From contig CAWETL010000004.1 of assembly GCA_963812085.1 (NCBI GenBank), positions 372,001 to 436,000 on the forward strand: a stretch of 64,000 nt of DNA. The letters are read 5' to 3'. The notes under the pieces were generated by a model. It searched no databases, was not told the DNA's origin, and saw nothing but the letters and a program-made list of their open reading frames with translations. Position numbers and translations under genes: made by a program. Below are positions 17,440 to 26,202 of this stretch, piece by piece; the first letter of the stretch is position 1, and every line of letters begins with the position of its first letter. This stretch comes from SPDF01 sp963812085. Lineage in GTDB: Bacteria > Gemmatimonadota > Gemmatimonadetes > Gemmatimonadales > GWC2-71-9.

Positions 17440-18188
17440 GGATTCCTCGCCAGGGTGAGGTCCACGCGGCCTCCGCCCGGCATCCGGACGCCGGAGCCGG
17501 GTCGCTGATCGAGCACGGTCCCGTCGCGGGTGCCGGGCCGGGCGGCGTAGCGCACGTACCCGACGCGCAGCCCCGCCGCCGCCAGCCGGTCCGCCGCCTG
17601 GTCGCGGGTCAGCCCCTTGAGGGTCGGCACCTGAATATCGGCGGGGCCGCGGCTGACGACCAGCGTCACCGAGTCTCCGGGCTGCCGCACCACGCCGAAG
17701 CCCGGCCGGCTGGCGACGACCGTCCCCGGGGGGGTGAGCGCCGAGATCGAGTCGATCCCCTGGATCCGGAAGCCGGCTTCGAGCATCACCGACCTGGCCA
17801 GTTCCACCTCGAGGTTCACCACGTCCGGCACGGCCACGGCGTCGGGTCCCGTGCTGACCGAAAGGTGCACGACCGAGGACGGCGGGAGCCGGGTCTCCGG
17901 CGGCGGATCCTGCCAGATCACCAGGCCGGCCATGGCGGTCGAGCTCGCCATCTCCTCGTCGCGGCGCACCCGGAACCCGGCGGCTCGCAGCGTGGCCTCG
18001 GCGGAGGTGAAGGGCTGCCCCAGCACCCGGGGCACCGGCTGCGTCGTCTCGGTGATCGGCGCGGGGAAGATCACCAGCGCCGCGATCAGATATCCGAGCA
18101 GCGACGCCCCGAGGACGATCCCGAGCCCGAGCATGGCGCGGCGGCTGAGCATCGGCCGGTGTTCGGGAGCGAAGCGGCGGAACCTCAC
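17436..18188 (-). CDS. Membrane-anchored triple-PASTA protein without kinase domain
   Basis: 250 residues: short basic cytosolic tail, one membrane helix (about 18-41), then three PASTA repeats of about 65-70 residues (from about 50, 117 and 184) with the typical phrases VPRVLGQPF, VPDVVNLEV and VPTLKGLT. PASTA domains bind peptidoglycan stem peptides or beta-lactams. In most bacteria they hang on Ser/Thr kinases or PBPs; here they stand alone on an anchor. The start is GTG 18188, overlapping the rsmB stop. A cell-wall sensing or scaffold role is inferred. Confidence 0.85.
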   Translation of the reverse strand: MRFRRFAPEHRPMLSRRAMLGLGIVLGASLLGYLIAALVIFPAPITETTQPVPRVLGQPFTSAEATLRAAGFRVRRDEEMASSTAMAGLVIWQDPPPETRLPPSSVVHLSVSTGPDAVAVPDVVNLEVELARSVMLEAGFRIQGIDSISALTPPGTVVASRPGFGVVRQPGDSVTLVVSRGPADIQVPTLKGLTRDQAADRLAAAGLRVGYVRYAARPGTRDGTVLDQRPGSGVRMPGGGRVDLTLARNP

Positions 18189-19504
18189 GCGACTCTCCGG
18201 AGCCGGGCCCCGTAGGCGCCGTCAGTCCCGTGGCGGTGGGGCAGGAGCACGAGGTCGCCCTCGGGCGACAGGCACTCGGCGGGGACCGCCCGCGAGGGAT
18301 CGCGGCGGAACTCGGGGTGTCGGGTGAGGAAGTGCGCCACCTGTTCTTCGTTCTCCTCGGGCTCGAGCGAGCAGGTGGCGTAAACTAACAGCCCCCCTGG
18401 GCGGACGACCCTGGCCACGCCCTCCAGCAACGCCGCCTGGGTGCGAGCCAGGTCGCGGAGGGCCTCCGCGGTCACGCGGAGCCTCGCGTCGGGATGCCGG
18501 GAAAAGGTGCCGGTGCCGAGGCAGGGAGCGTCGAGCAGCACTGCGTCGAGGGGCCGCACCGGCGGGGCGCCGGCATCCGCGACGATCACCTGTTCGTGGC
18601 CGGATCCGGCCCGGCGCAGGTTCTCCCGAAGGCGTGCCAGCCGGCGACGGTTTCGCTCCGCGGCCACCAGCAGGCGGGCGCCGCGCCCGAGGGCGATCGC
18701 CTTGCCTCCCGGGGCCGCGCACGCGTCGAGCACGCGCCCCCCCGCCGGGATGTCGGCGAACCGCGCCACCAGCGCCTGCGCGGCGTCCTGCACGAAGAAT
18801 GCGCCCTCGGCGTACCCGGGCAGTTCCCCGGGCCGCGTCGCCTCCACGATGACCCCCGCGCCGAAGGGCGCCGGCGCGCTTTGCACCCCGGCCGCTTCCA
18901 GCATCGCGGCCAGGGCCTGCACATCCTGCCGGGCGGGCTGCAGCACGAGCGGGGGCCGTCCGTTGTTCCACCGCAGCAGGGCGGCCGTCTCTTCGGCGCC
19001 GAAGCGGGCCACCCATCCCGCCACGAGCCACTCCGGATGGGTGTGCTCCCGCGCGAGGATCGCCACCGGGTCGGCGGAACTCACGAGCGGTCCCGGCGTC
19101 GCTTCCCGCCCGAGGCGCCGGAGCACTGCGTTCACGAAGCCGGCCGGCGCGTTGCCCGCCATTTCGCGGGCGAGTTCCACCGCCGTGCTCACGGCGGCGT
19201 GGGGCGGAATGCGATCGAGGTGGAGGAGCTGGTAGGCGCCGAGCCGGAGGAGGTCGCGGAGCGCGGGGGCCACCGAGTCCCAGCCGAGCCGGACCAGCCG
19301 GGCGAGCCGGTCGTCGAGGGCGTCCTGGTACCGGAGGACGCCGGCCGCCATTTCGTGCGTGAGGCGGCGATCGGCCTCGGGGAGCGCTTCGATGGCGGCA
19401 TCGAGCGCGGCGTCGAAGGGGCGGCCGTCGCGGACTTCGCGGAGGATCCGGAGCGCGGCGCGCCGGGGCTCGAGCCCGACGCCGGCCGCCTGGTTCAGCG
19501 TCAG
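18185..19504 (-). CDS. rsmB: 16S rRNA (cytosine-967-C5)-methyltransferase
   Basis: About 439 residues: an amino-terminal NusB-like RNA-binding domain (PRRAALRILREV, then FVNAVLRR), then a Rossmann methyltransferase with SAM motif LDACAAPGGK, catalytic-helper Cys in DAPCLGTG and nucleophile Cys in YATCSLEPEENEEQV. No ATG, GTG or TTG lies in frame ahead of the conserved NusB start; the nearest usable codons are CTG at 19504 and CTG at 19498, just over the thiG stop. I chose 19504, so the start is uncertain and an indel at the thiG junction is possible. Confidence 0.88.
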   Translation of the reverse strand: MTLNQAAGVGLEPRRAALRILREVRDGRPFDAALDAAIEALPEADRRLTHEMAAGVLRYQDALDDRLARLVRLGWDSVAPALRDLLRLGAYQLLHLDRIPPHAAVSTAVELAREMAGNAPAGFVNAVLRRLGREATPGPLVSSADPVAILAREHTHPEWLVAGWVARFGAEETAALLRWNNGRPPLVLQPARQDVQALAAMLEAAGVQSAPAPFGAGVIVEATRPGELPGYAEGAFFVQDAAQALVARFADIPAGGRVLDACAAPGGKAIALGRGARLLVAAERNRRRLARLRENLRRAGSGHEQVIVADAGAPPVRPLDAVLLDAPCLGTGTFSRHPDARLRVTAEALRDLARTQAALLEGVARVVRPGGLLVYATCSLEPEENEEQVAHFLTRHPEFRRDPSRAVPAECLSPEGDLVLLPHRHGTDGAYGARLRRVA

Positions 19505-20301
19505 CGCAGCATCCCCGTGGTCGGACTGGAGGGCACGGCGGTCTCGCGCTTCGGCATCCGCCCCGCGCGCCAGGCGGCACGGCCCGCCTCCACGGCGTGC
19601 CGCATGGCCCACGCCATCATCACCGGGTCGGCTGCCTCCGCCAGCGCGGTGTTCATCAGGATGCCGTCCACGCCCTGTTCCATCGTGAGGCAGGCGTCGC
19701 TCGCGGTGCCGACGCCGGCGTCGACGATGACCGGCACCGAGAGGCGGCGCTTGATGGTGCGGATGGAGTAGGGGTTGAGCAGGCCGAGGCCGCTCCCGAT
19801 GGGAGAGGCGAGGGGCATCACCGCGGCGCAGCCGATCTCCTCGAGCCGGAGCGCGGTGATCAGGTCGTCGTTGGTGTAGGCGAGGACCTGGAATCCCTCC
19901 TTGACGAGGGTGCGCGCCGCCGCGAGCAGGCCATCGGTGTCCGGCAGCAGCGTCTCCTTGTCGCCGATCACCTCGAGCTTGATGAACTCGTTGAAGCCCG
20001 CCTCGCGCGCCAGCCGCGCGTAGCGCACCGCCTCGTCGGCGGAATAGCAGCCGGCGGTATTGGCCAGGAGGAAGTAGCGCTCGGGGGAGAGGTGGTAGAG
20101 CGCGCCCTCCTCCTTGGTGCGATCGAGGTCCACGCGGCGTACGGCCACGGTGACCACATCGGCGCCGGACGCCTCGATGGCGCGGACCATCTCCGCGTTG
20201 CTCCGGTACTTCCCGGTGCCGACGAGCAGCCGGGAGCGGAAGCTCTGGCCGCCAATCGTGAGCGGGGCTTCCGGGGTGGGGGACTCTGCGGTGGAAGTCA
20301 T
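19501..20301 (-). CDS. thiG: Thiazole synthase
   Basis: 266-residue TIM barrel that forms the thiazole phosphate of thiamine from deoxyxylulose-5-P, dehydroglycine and ThiS thiocarboxylate. Diagnostic phrases: SRLLVGTGKY, VTVAVRR, the Schiff-base lysine in FIKLEVIGD, CAAVMPL, GSGLGLLN, VPVIVDAGVG and DGILMNTA. Normal length for ThiG. It lies 24 nt after thiS in a thiE-thiS-thiG block inside the housekeeping run; no thiF, thiO or thiH is in the window. No TPP riboswitch was seen, as would be expected inside an operon. Confidence 0.95.
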   Translation of the reverse strand: MTSTAESPTPEAPLTIGGQSFRSRLLVGTGKYRSNAEMVRAIEASGADVVTVAVRRVDLDRTKEEGALYHLSPERYFLLANTAGCYSADEAVRYARLAREAGFNEFIKLEVIGDKETLLPDTDGLLAAARTLVKEGFQVLAYTNDDLITALRLEEIGCAAVMPLASPIGSGLGLLNPYSIRTIKRRLSVPVIVDAGVGTASDACLTMEQGVDGILMNTALAEAADPVMMAWAMRHAVEAGRAAWRAGRMPKRETAVPSSPTTGMLR

Positions 20302-20325
20302 GCTGGAAAGATAACGGCGCGGCCG

Positions 20326-20535
20326 CTACCCGCCGCCCACGAAATGCACCAGCTCGATCGCGTCCCCGTCGGCCACGGGCGTGGCGGCCAGCTGGGGGCG
20401 GCGCACGATCTCGCGATTCCGCTCGACGACCACGGCGCGGGGGTCGAGACCGAGGTGGTCGAGGAGCCCGGCCAGCGTCATCGGCCCGGGCACGGTCCGC
20501 TGCTCGCCGTTGAGTTCGATGGACAACGTGCTCAT
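20326..20535 (-). CDS. thiS: Sulfur-carrier protein ThiS
   Basis: 69-residue ubiquitin-like protein ending in the diagnostic Gly-Gly (HFVGGG), the site that becomes a thiocarboxylate and donates sulfur for thiazole formation. Beta-grasp strands begin LSIELNGEQR, and the loop VVVERNREIV is typical of ThiS. Starts at ATG 20535, overlapping the thiE stop; 24 nt before thiG. Confidence 0.92.
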   Translation of the reverse strand: MSTLSIELNGEQRTVPGPMTLAGLLDHLGLDPRAVVVERNREIVRRPQLAATPVADGDAIELVHFVGGG

Positions 20536-21155
20536 GCGGCGTCGCCCCAGGGTGCCAGGAGGGCCATCGCCGCGGCGTAAGGATCGTCGGCGGCCCAGAG
20601 CGCCCGGATCGCAGCGACGCCCCAGGCGCCGGCGTCGCGCACCGCGGCGGCGGTGCCGGCCGTGATCCCGCCGATGGCAATCACGGGGCAGCCGATGGCC
20701 GACACACGCTCGAGCACCCCGAGTCCGAGCGGCGGTGTGCCGGGATGACTCGGGGTCTCGAAGATGGCGCCGAGCAGAAGGAAATCCGCCCCGGCATCCA
20801 CGGCGGCCCGGCTCTCCTCGATCCCGTGCACCGAGCGGCCGATCCATCCCCGTGAAAAGACCTTCCGCGCGTCCGCCACGGAGAGGTCCCCCGCGCCGAG
20901 TTGCACTCCCTGCGCGCCGACGGCCAGCGCCAGGTCGGGCCGGCCGTTCACGAGCACCGCCGCCTCGGGCGGCGCGGCCAGCGAGACGAAGCGCTCGGCG
21001 CTCCGGGCGAGGAACGCGCCCGAGCTGTGCCGCGCGCGGACGTGGAGGGCGGCGGAGGGTCCGGCGGCGGCGATGGCCGCCGCCCGGATCCCGACGTCGG
21101 CGTCGGCCAGCACCGTGTCGTCGGTGATCGCGTGCAGGCGGGGCAGGGGTCTCAC
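20532..21155 (-). CDS. thiE: Thiamine-phosphate synthase / TenI-like
   Basis: 207-residue TIM barrel that joins HMP-pyrophosphate and thiazole phosphate. ThiE-type phrases: LHAITDD at the start, the VRARH strand where RxK would be, VLVNGRPDLALAVGAQGVQLG, IGRSVHG, GADFLLLGAIFETPSHPG with the phosphate loop, and PVIAIGGITAG. Some active-site positions are altered, so a TenI-like thiazole tautomerase is an alternative. Start GTG 21155 overlaps the fmt stop (GTGA). Confidence 0.85.
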   Translation of the reverse strand: MRPLPRLHAITDDTVLADADVGIRAAAIAAAGPSAALHVRARHSSGAFLARSAERFVSLAAPPEAAVLVNGRPDLALAVGAQGVQLGAGDLSVADARKVFSRGWIGRSVHGIEESRAAVDAGADFLLLGAIFETPSHPGTPPLGLGVLERVSAIGCPVIAIGGITAGTAAAVRDAGAWGVAAIRALWAADDPYAAAMALLAPWGDAA

Positions 21156-22075
21156 GAGAACCGGGCGCCGGCGCCCAGAGGGCGCCCCCGCAGCCACTCT
21201 GCGGCGGCGAGCCGTCGCCGGCCCGCGGGCTGCACCTCGACCACCTGCACGGCGCCCTCGCCGCACGCCACGATCAATGCGGGCCCCGCCTCCAGCACTT
21301 CGCCGGGGTCGCCCCGTCCCTCCGCGATGCGCGGCGTGAAGAGCTTCAATTCCCCGGCGGCCCCCTCGGACCAGGCGCCCGGCCACGGGTCATAGGCCCG
21401 CAGGTGCAGGGCGACGTCCACGGCGGAGCGCTCCCACGGGACCCGGGCCGTGACGCGGGTGACCTTGGGTGCGAACGTCGCCAGGGCGTCGTCCTGCGGC
21501 ACGGGGGCGGGTCCGTTGCCCTCGAGGGCGTCCACCACCTCGAGCAGCGCCTCCGCGCCGAGTTCGGCGAGGCGGGCCGTCAGCGCGCCGGCGGTGTCCT
21601 CGGCGCCGATCGGCAGCTCGCGCCGCAGGTACACCGGCCCGCTGTCGAGCCCGGCCTCCATGCGCATGATGCTGACGCCGGTGAGGCGATCGCCGTACAG
21701 GATGGCGGCCTGGACCGGCGCCGCCCCGCGCCAGCGGGGAAGCAGCGAGGCGTGGACGTTGATCATTCCGGCGGCCGGAATCGCGAGGATTTCCGGCTTG
21801 AGGATGTGCCCGTAGGCCGCCACCACGCCCAGGCGGGCGCCGGTGTGGCGCAGGGTGGCGGCGAAGAGATCGCCGACCGGGCGTTCGGGCTGCAGGACTT
21901 CGATCCCGGCGGCGAGGGCCGCTTCCTTGACGGGGGGTGCCACGAGCCTGGAGCGGGAGCGACCGTGGGGACGGTCGGGCTGGGTGACCACGGCCGTGAT
22001 GTCGTGGCCGCCGCGGCGGAGCGCATCGAGCGAGGGAACGGCGAACTCCGGTGTGCCGAAGAAGACGACGCGCAT
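21152..22075 (-). CDS. fmt: Methionyl-tRNA formyltransferase
   Basis: 307 residues. Transfers formyl from 10-formyl-THF to Met-tRNAfMet. Signatures: FFGTPEFAVPSLDAL at the start, AYGHILKPEIL with the catalytic His, the motif HASLLPRWRGAAP, and the carboxy-terminal OB-like domain (DPWPGAW, LKLFTPR). It lies directly after def, the usual partner, with ATG/TGA overlap at 22073-22077. The stop overlaps the thiE start. Confidence 0.95.
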   Translation of the reverse strand: MRVVFFGTPEFAVPSLDALRRGGHDITAVVTQPDRPHGRSRSRLVAPPVKEAALAAGIEVLQPERPVGDLFAATLRHTGARLGVVAAYGHILKPEILAIPAAGMINVHASLLPRWRGAAPVQAAILYGDRLTGVSIMRMEAGLDSGPVYLRRELPIGAEDTAGALTARLAELGAEALLEVVDALEGNGPAPVPQDDALATFAPKVTRVTARVPWERSAVDVALHLRAYDPWPGAWSEGAAGELKLFTPRIAEGRGDPGEVLEAGPALIVACGEGAVQVVEVQPAGRRRLAAAEWLRGRPLGAGARFS

Positions 22076-22611
22076 CAGGGTGTCCGGCCGGACGGCCGCG
22101 CGACCTCCCGGAGGTGGCCCGCGCTCTCCTTGTGGTCGCGGCGATACTTCGCGACGAGGAGCCGGCGCTTCATCGGACTCAGCCGGTCGAGGAATAGGAT
22201 CCCGTCGAGGTGGTCGATTTCGTGCTGGATGGCGCGGGCCCGGAGGCCGCTGGCCTCCATCCGGTACGGCGTGCCGTCCCGCCCGACGGCCTCGAGCACA
22301 ATCCGCTCCGGCCGTGTCACCTCGGCGTACACGTCGGGGATGGAGAGGCAGCCTTCCTCCTCGCTCTCCTTGCCGGACGCCTCGACGATTCGCGGGTTGA
22401 TCATCGCGAAGCGCTCGCCCTCCGCGTCCACGACGGCCACGCGCACCGCGCGCCCGACCTGGTTGGCCGCGAGCCCGACCCCTTCCGCCGCGTCCATCGT
22501 CTCGAACATGTCGTCCACCAGCCGGCGCACCTCCTCCGTGACCTCGGCGACCGGCGCCGAGGCCTCCCGGAGGACCGGGGAGCCGAGGAGGTGGATGGGC
22601 AGCGTGGCCAT
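22075..22611 (-). CDS. def: Peptide deformylase
   Basis: 178 residues. Removes the amino-terminal formyl group from nascent proteins, using Fe2+/Zn2+. All three motifs are present: GVGLAANQ (44-51), EEGCLSIP with metal ligand Cys88, and QHEIDHLDG with His130, Glu131 and His134. Start ATG 22611 overlaps the yajC stop; the stop overlaps the fmt start. The carboxy tail is basic and may touch ribosomal RNA. Confidence 0.96.
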   Translation of the reverse strand: MATLPIHLLGSPVLREASAPVAEVTEEVRRLVDDMFETMDAAEGVGLAANQVGRAVRVAVVDAEGERFAMINPRIVEASGKESEEEGCLSIPDVYAEVTRPERIVLEAVGRDGTPYRMEASGLRARAIQHEIDHLDGILFLDRLSPMKRRLLVAKYRRDHKESAGHLREVARPSGRTP

Positions 22612-22934
22612 CAGACCTGGGCGCTGGGCGCCGACGTCTCACCGACCTGGACGATGCGCGCGCGATGCACCACGACGGTGCTCGTGCCGCTCTCCACCGT
22701 CACTTCGTCGTCCTTGATGCTCTTGACCTTGCCCATCAGGCCGCCGGCGGTGACGATGTCGTCGCCCTTCTTGAGCGCGGTCAGCATCTCGGCGTGCTTC
22801 TTCCGCGCCTGGGACTGCGGGCGGAGGATCAGGAAATAGAAGACCGCGCCGATGAGGCCGATCTGGAGCAGGAGGATGGACATCCCGCCGCCCTGTCCCG
22901 CGGCCGGCGCCATCAGGCTCAGCAATGCATGCAT
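22611..22934 (-). CDS. yajC: Sec translocon accessory subunit YajC
   Basis: 107 residues with a single membrane helix (about 18-37, LLLQIGLIGAVFYFLILRPQ), the conserved RPQ and basic cytosolic start (QARKKHAEM), and a small beta domain with GDDIVTAGGLMGKV. YajC accompanies SecDF in the Sec holo-translocon. The ATG at 22934 is chosen because it overlaps the tgt stop. The tgt-yajC pairing is conserved across many phyla; secD/secF are not in this window. Confidence 0.93.
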   Translation of the reverse strand: MHALLSLMAPAAGQGGGMSILLLQIGLIGAVFYFLILRPQSQARKKHAEMLTALKKGDDIVTAGGLMGKVKSIKDDEVTVESGTSTVVVHRARIVQVGETSAPSAQV

Positions 22935-24118
22935 CACGATTCGCCTCGCAATTGGTAGCGGCGGAGCCATTCCCGGCTCCAGCCGTCGAACGTTCCGTCC
23001 AGGACATGCGCCCGGGCCTGTTCGGCCAGGCGGATCAGGAACCGCACGTTATGGATCGACACCAGCCGGAGCCCCAGGATTTCACCGGCCACGAAGAGAT
23101 GCCGCAGGTATCCCCGGCTGAACGTTCCACAGGTCTCGCAGTCGCACTCCGCGTCCAGCGGCTCCTTCGAGAGCCGGTGCAGGCTGGAGCGCAGGTTGAC
23201 GCGGCCGGTCGAGATCCACGCCGACCCGTGGCGGCCGTTGCGGGTGGGGGCAACGCAATCGAACAGATCCACCCCCCGCGCGATCCCCTCCAGCAAGTCC
23301 TGCGGAAATCCCACGCCCATAAGATAACGCGGGAGGTCCATCGGCAGGACGGGGGCCAGCTCGTCGAGCACCGCGTGCATGACCGGCTTCGGCTCGCCGA
23401 CCGAGAGGCCCCCGATCGCGATGCCGGTCCACGGTCCGCGCTCGAGAATGCCCTCCAGCGACGCGCGGCGGAGGTCCGAATGGGTGCCGCCCTGGACGAT
23501 CGGCCACAGGGCCTGAAGCGGCGGGGACGCGGGGACGCGGGGAAGGTCCTCGGCTGCGGACTGCAGCTCCATGTGGCGGGCCTTGCAGCGGTCCAGCCAG
23601 CGGAGCGAGCGCTCCATTCCCTCGCGGGCCAGCGCGTGGGGCGCGCCGCCGGGCACCACGTGGTCGAACTGCATCGCGATGTCGGCGCCGAGCGCCCACT
23701 GGATTTCGACCGCCCGCTCGGGCGTGATCGTCCGGTAGCTGCCGTCGATGTGGCTCTGGAAGGCCACGCCCTCCTCCTCGATGGTCCGCAACCCCTCGAG
23801 CGAGAACACCTGGAAACCGCCGCTGTCGGTCAGCATCGGGCGGTCCCAGTGGGAGAAGGCGTGGAGCCCGCCGAGCGAGCGGACGACGTCCTCCCCGGGC
23901 CGGAGGTGGAGGTGGTAGGTGTTGCCGAGGATCATGCGGGCGCCGGCCCGGCGCACCTCGGCGGGGTGCAGCCCGCGCACCGTGCCGTAGGTGCCCACCG
24001 GCATGAACGCCGGCGTGGGGACCTCGCCGTGCGGCGTCTGGAGCGTGCCGGCGCGGGCGTGACCCGCCGTGCCTTCCAGCGCGAAGGAAAACATCGGGAG
24101 GGCGTGGCCGGCGGTCAT
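22934..24118 (-). CDS. tgt: tRNA-guanine transglycosylase
   Basis: 394 residues. Exchanges G34 for preQ1 in queuosine tRNAs. Signatures: catalytic Asp98 in LTDSGGFQVFSL, QWALGADIAMQFD, PIVQGGTH, RYLMGVGFPQD with the nucleophile region DLFDCVAPTRNGRHG, and zinc ligands CDCETC followed by a His in YLRHLF. Normal length. ATG 24118 overlaps the queA stop, so the two queuosine enzymes are coupled. Confidence 0.95.
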   Translation of the reverse strand: MTAGHALPMFSFALEGTAGHARAGTLQTPHGEVPTPAFMPVGTYGTVRGLHPAEVRRAGARMILGNTYHLHLRPGEDVVRSLGGLHAFSHWDRPMLTDSGGFQVFSLEGLRTIEEEGVAFQSHIDGSYRTITPERAVEIQWALGADIAMQFDHVVPGGAPHALAREGMERSLRWLDRCKARHMELQSAAEDLPRVPASPPLQALWPIVQGGTHSDLRRASLEGILERGPWTGIAIGGLSVGEPKPVMHAVLDELAPVLPMDLPRYLMGVGFPQDLLEGIARGVDLFDCVAPTRNGRHGSAWISTGRVNLRSSLHRLSKEPLDAECDCETCGTFSRGYLRHLFVAGEILGLRLVSIHNVRFLIRLAEQARAHVLDGTFDGWSREWLRRYQLRGES

Positions 24119-25167
24119 CGGGCCGTCGCCGGCGTGCGCACGCACATCGCATCGCCGTAGGAGTAGAAGCGGTAGCCGGCCTTCACCGCGTGGCGGTACG
24201 CCGCCATGGCGCGGTCGTATCCCGCGAACGCCGCGACCAGCATCAGCAGCGTGGAGCGGGGCAGGTGGAAGTTCGTCAGGAGGTGGTCCACCACCCGGAA
24301 GCGGTAGCCCGGCGCGATCAGAAGGCGGGTCTCCGCCGTGCCCGGCGCCACCGTGCCATCGGGCAGCGCGGCACTCTCCAGCGCGCGCACCACGGTGGTG
24401 CCGACCGCCCAGACGCCGGCGCCGCGCGCGCGCGCGGCCCGGATCGCGTCGGCCAGCGCCGGGGGAATGTCGAATCGTTCCGGGTGCATCGGGTGCGCGG
24501 CGATGTCCTCCTCCTCCACCGGCTTGAAGGTGCCGGGACCGACCTCGAGATCCAGCGTCGCGATGCGCACGCCGCGATCCCGCAGCTCGGCGAGCAGCGC
24601 CGGGGTGAAGTGCAGCCCGGCCGTCGGCGCCGCCACGCTGCCCTCGCGTTCGGCGTAGACCGTCTGGTAGCGGTCCTCGTCGAGCGCCGTCGGGTCGCGG
24701 TCGATGTAGGGCGGCAGCGGCAGGCGGCCGAACCGCGCGATCGCCTCGTCGGCGGGCAGGCCGACGAACCGCACCCGCCGCTCGCCGTCGGGAAGCACCT
24801 CCAGCGTCTCGATCTCGGCGCCGTCCCCGAGCGCGATCCGCTTGCCCGGGCGGAGGGCGCTGCCGGGCTTGCCGATGGCCACCCAGCTGCCGTCCGCCGC
24901 CGGGTGGATCAGCAGGACCTCGGCCGGCGCGCCCGAAGGCCGCGCGCCGAGGAGCCGGGCGTGACGGACCCGCGTCGAATTCAGGACCAGGAGGTCGCCA
25001 GGCGGGATGAGCTCGATCAGGTCCGAAAAATTCCGGTCCTGGCACGAGTCGCCGTCGAGCACCAGCAGCCGGCTCCCGCCGCGCTCGGCGCGCGGCTCCT
25101 GCGCGATGCGCTCCGGGGGGAGGTCGTAGTCGAAGTCGGCGGTGCGGAGGGGACGGTCAGCCGTCAA
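24115..25167 (-). CDS. queA: S-adenosylmethionine:tRNA ribosyltransferase-isomerase
   Basis: 350 residues. Adds the epoxycyclopentanediol moiety to preQ1 in tRNA. Family phrases: FDYDLPPERIAQEP at the start, LLVLNSTRV, AAPTAGLHFTP, LEVGPGTFKPV, VGTTVVRALES, TNFHLPRSTLLMLV and FYSYGDAMC. The only start that keeps the conserved amino end is TTG at 25167, which overlaps the last 11 nt of ruvB; this is an unusual start codon for the run. Confidence 0.95.
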   Translation of the reverse strand: MTADRPLRTADFDYDLPPERIAQEPRAERGGSRLLVLDGDSCQDRNFSDLIELIPPGDLLVLNSTRVRHARLLGARPSGAPAEVLLIHPAADGSWVAIGKPGSALRPGKRIALGDGAEIETLEVLPDGERRVRFVGLPADEAIARFGRLPLPPYIDRDPTALDEDRYQTVYAEREGSVAAPTAGLHFTPALLAELRDRGVRIATLDLEVGPGTFKPVEEEDIAAHPMHPERFDIPPALADAIRAARARGAGVWAVGTTVVRALESAALPDGTVAPGTAETRLLIAPGYRFRVVDHLLTNFHLPRSTLLMLVAAFAGYDRAMAAYRHAVKAGYRFYSYGDAMCVRTPATAR

Positions 25168-26185
25168 AGATCGTGGCCTGCCCGGGCGGCGGCGCGACGC
25201 CGAAGCGGCGATAGGCGTTCGCCGTGGCGCAGCGGCCGCGCTGGGTGCGTTCGAGGAATCCCTGCTGGATGAGGTAGGGCTCGTACACTTCCTCGAGGGT
25301 GCCGGCGTCCTCGCCCACCGCCACCGCGAGGGTGTTGAGGCCCACCGGTCCGCCGCCGAACTTCTCGATGATCGCCCGGAGGATCCGGCTGTCCATGTCG
25401 TCGAGCCCGAACTCGTCCACGTTGAGCCGGGCCAGCGCCTCGCGGGCCACCGGTCCGGTGATCTGCCCGCTCGCGCGCACCTGGGCGTAGTCGCGCACGC
25501 GGCGAAGCAGCCGGTTGGCCACGCGCGGGGTGCCGCGGCTCCGGCGCGCGATCTCGAGCGCGCCCTCGGCGTCGGTCGGCACCTGCAACAGCGCGGCGGA
25601 TCGGGCCACGATGCGCTCGAGGTCGTCCGCCGGATAGAAGTTGAGGCGCTCGACCAGCCCGAACCGGGCGCGCATCGGCGGCGTGAGCAGGCCGAAGCGG
25701 GTGGTGGCCCCCACCAGCGTGAAGCGCTCGAGCGTCATCGGGATGGTCTGGGCGTTCGGTCCGTCGGCGATCCGCACGTCGACCCGGAAGTCCTCCATGG
25801 CGGAATAGAGGAACTCCTCGAGGGCCGGGCGCATCCGGTGGATCTCGTCGATGAAGAGGATGTCGCCGGGGCCGAGGGTGGTGAGGAGGCCGACGAGGTC
25901 GCCCGCCTTCTCGAGCACCGGCCCGGACGAGGTCCGGAGCTGTACGCCCATCTCGCGGGCCATCAGCATGGCGAGCGTCGTCTTGCCGAGGCCGGGGGGC
26001 CCGAAGAACAGGGTGTGGTCGAGCGATTCGCCGCGGCCGCGGGCCGCGTCCATCGCGATCTGGAGCGAGGTCTTGACCTGCTCCTGCCCGATGAACTCGT
26101 CGAGCCGCGACGGGCGCAGCGCCGCCTCCGCTCCGGTGTCGTCGGGGAGGGCGTCGGGAGTGGTGACCTCGAGGCGCTTGGCCAT
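25157..26185 (-). CDS. ruvB: Holliday junction branch-migration ATPase RuvB
   Basis: 342 residues. Hexameric AAA+ motor that drives branch migration with RuvA. Walker A GPPGLGKT (62-69), Walker B ILFIDEIHR, sensor I VGATTRFG, arginine-finger segment RARFG, and the winged helix carboxy domain with RTQRGR. ATG 26185 (MAKRLEV) is the start that fits the family; upstream sequence is non-conserved. Separated from ruvA by a 57-codon zinc-ribbon gene. Confidence 0.96.
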   Translation of the reverse strand: MAKRLEVTTPDALPDDTGAEAALRPSRLDEFIGQEQVKTSLQIAMDAARGRGESLDHTLFFGPPGLGKTTLAMLMAREMGVQLRTSSGPVLEKAGDLVGLLTTLGPGDILFIDEIHRMRPALEEFLYSAMEDFRVDVRIADGPNAQTIPMTLERFTLVGATTRFGLLTPPMRARFGLVERLNFYPADDLERIVARSAALLQVPTDAEGALEIARRSRGTPRVANRLLRRVRDYAQVRASGQITGPVAREALARLNVDEFGLDDMDSRILRAIIEKFGGGPVGLNTLAVAVGEDAGTLEEVYEPYLIQQGFLERTQRGRCATANAYRRFGVAPPPGQATIFDG

Positions 26186-26202
26186 GCTCGCGCGGCGGGG
26201 GC

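Noticed and set aside
19501..21155. TPP riboswitch for the thi genes
   Set aside because: The thi genes are inside an operon with overlaps or a 24-bp gap, leaving no space for an aptamer.
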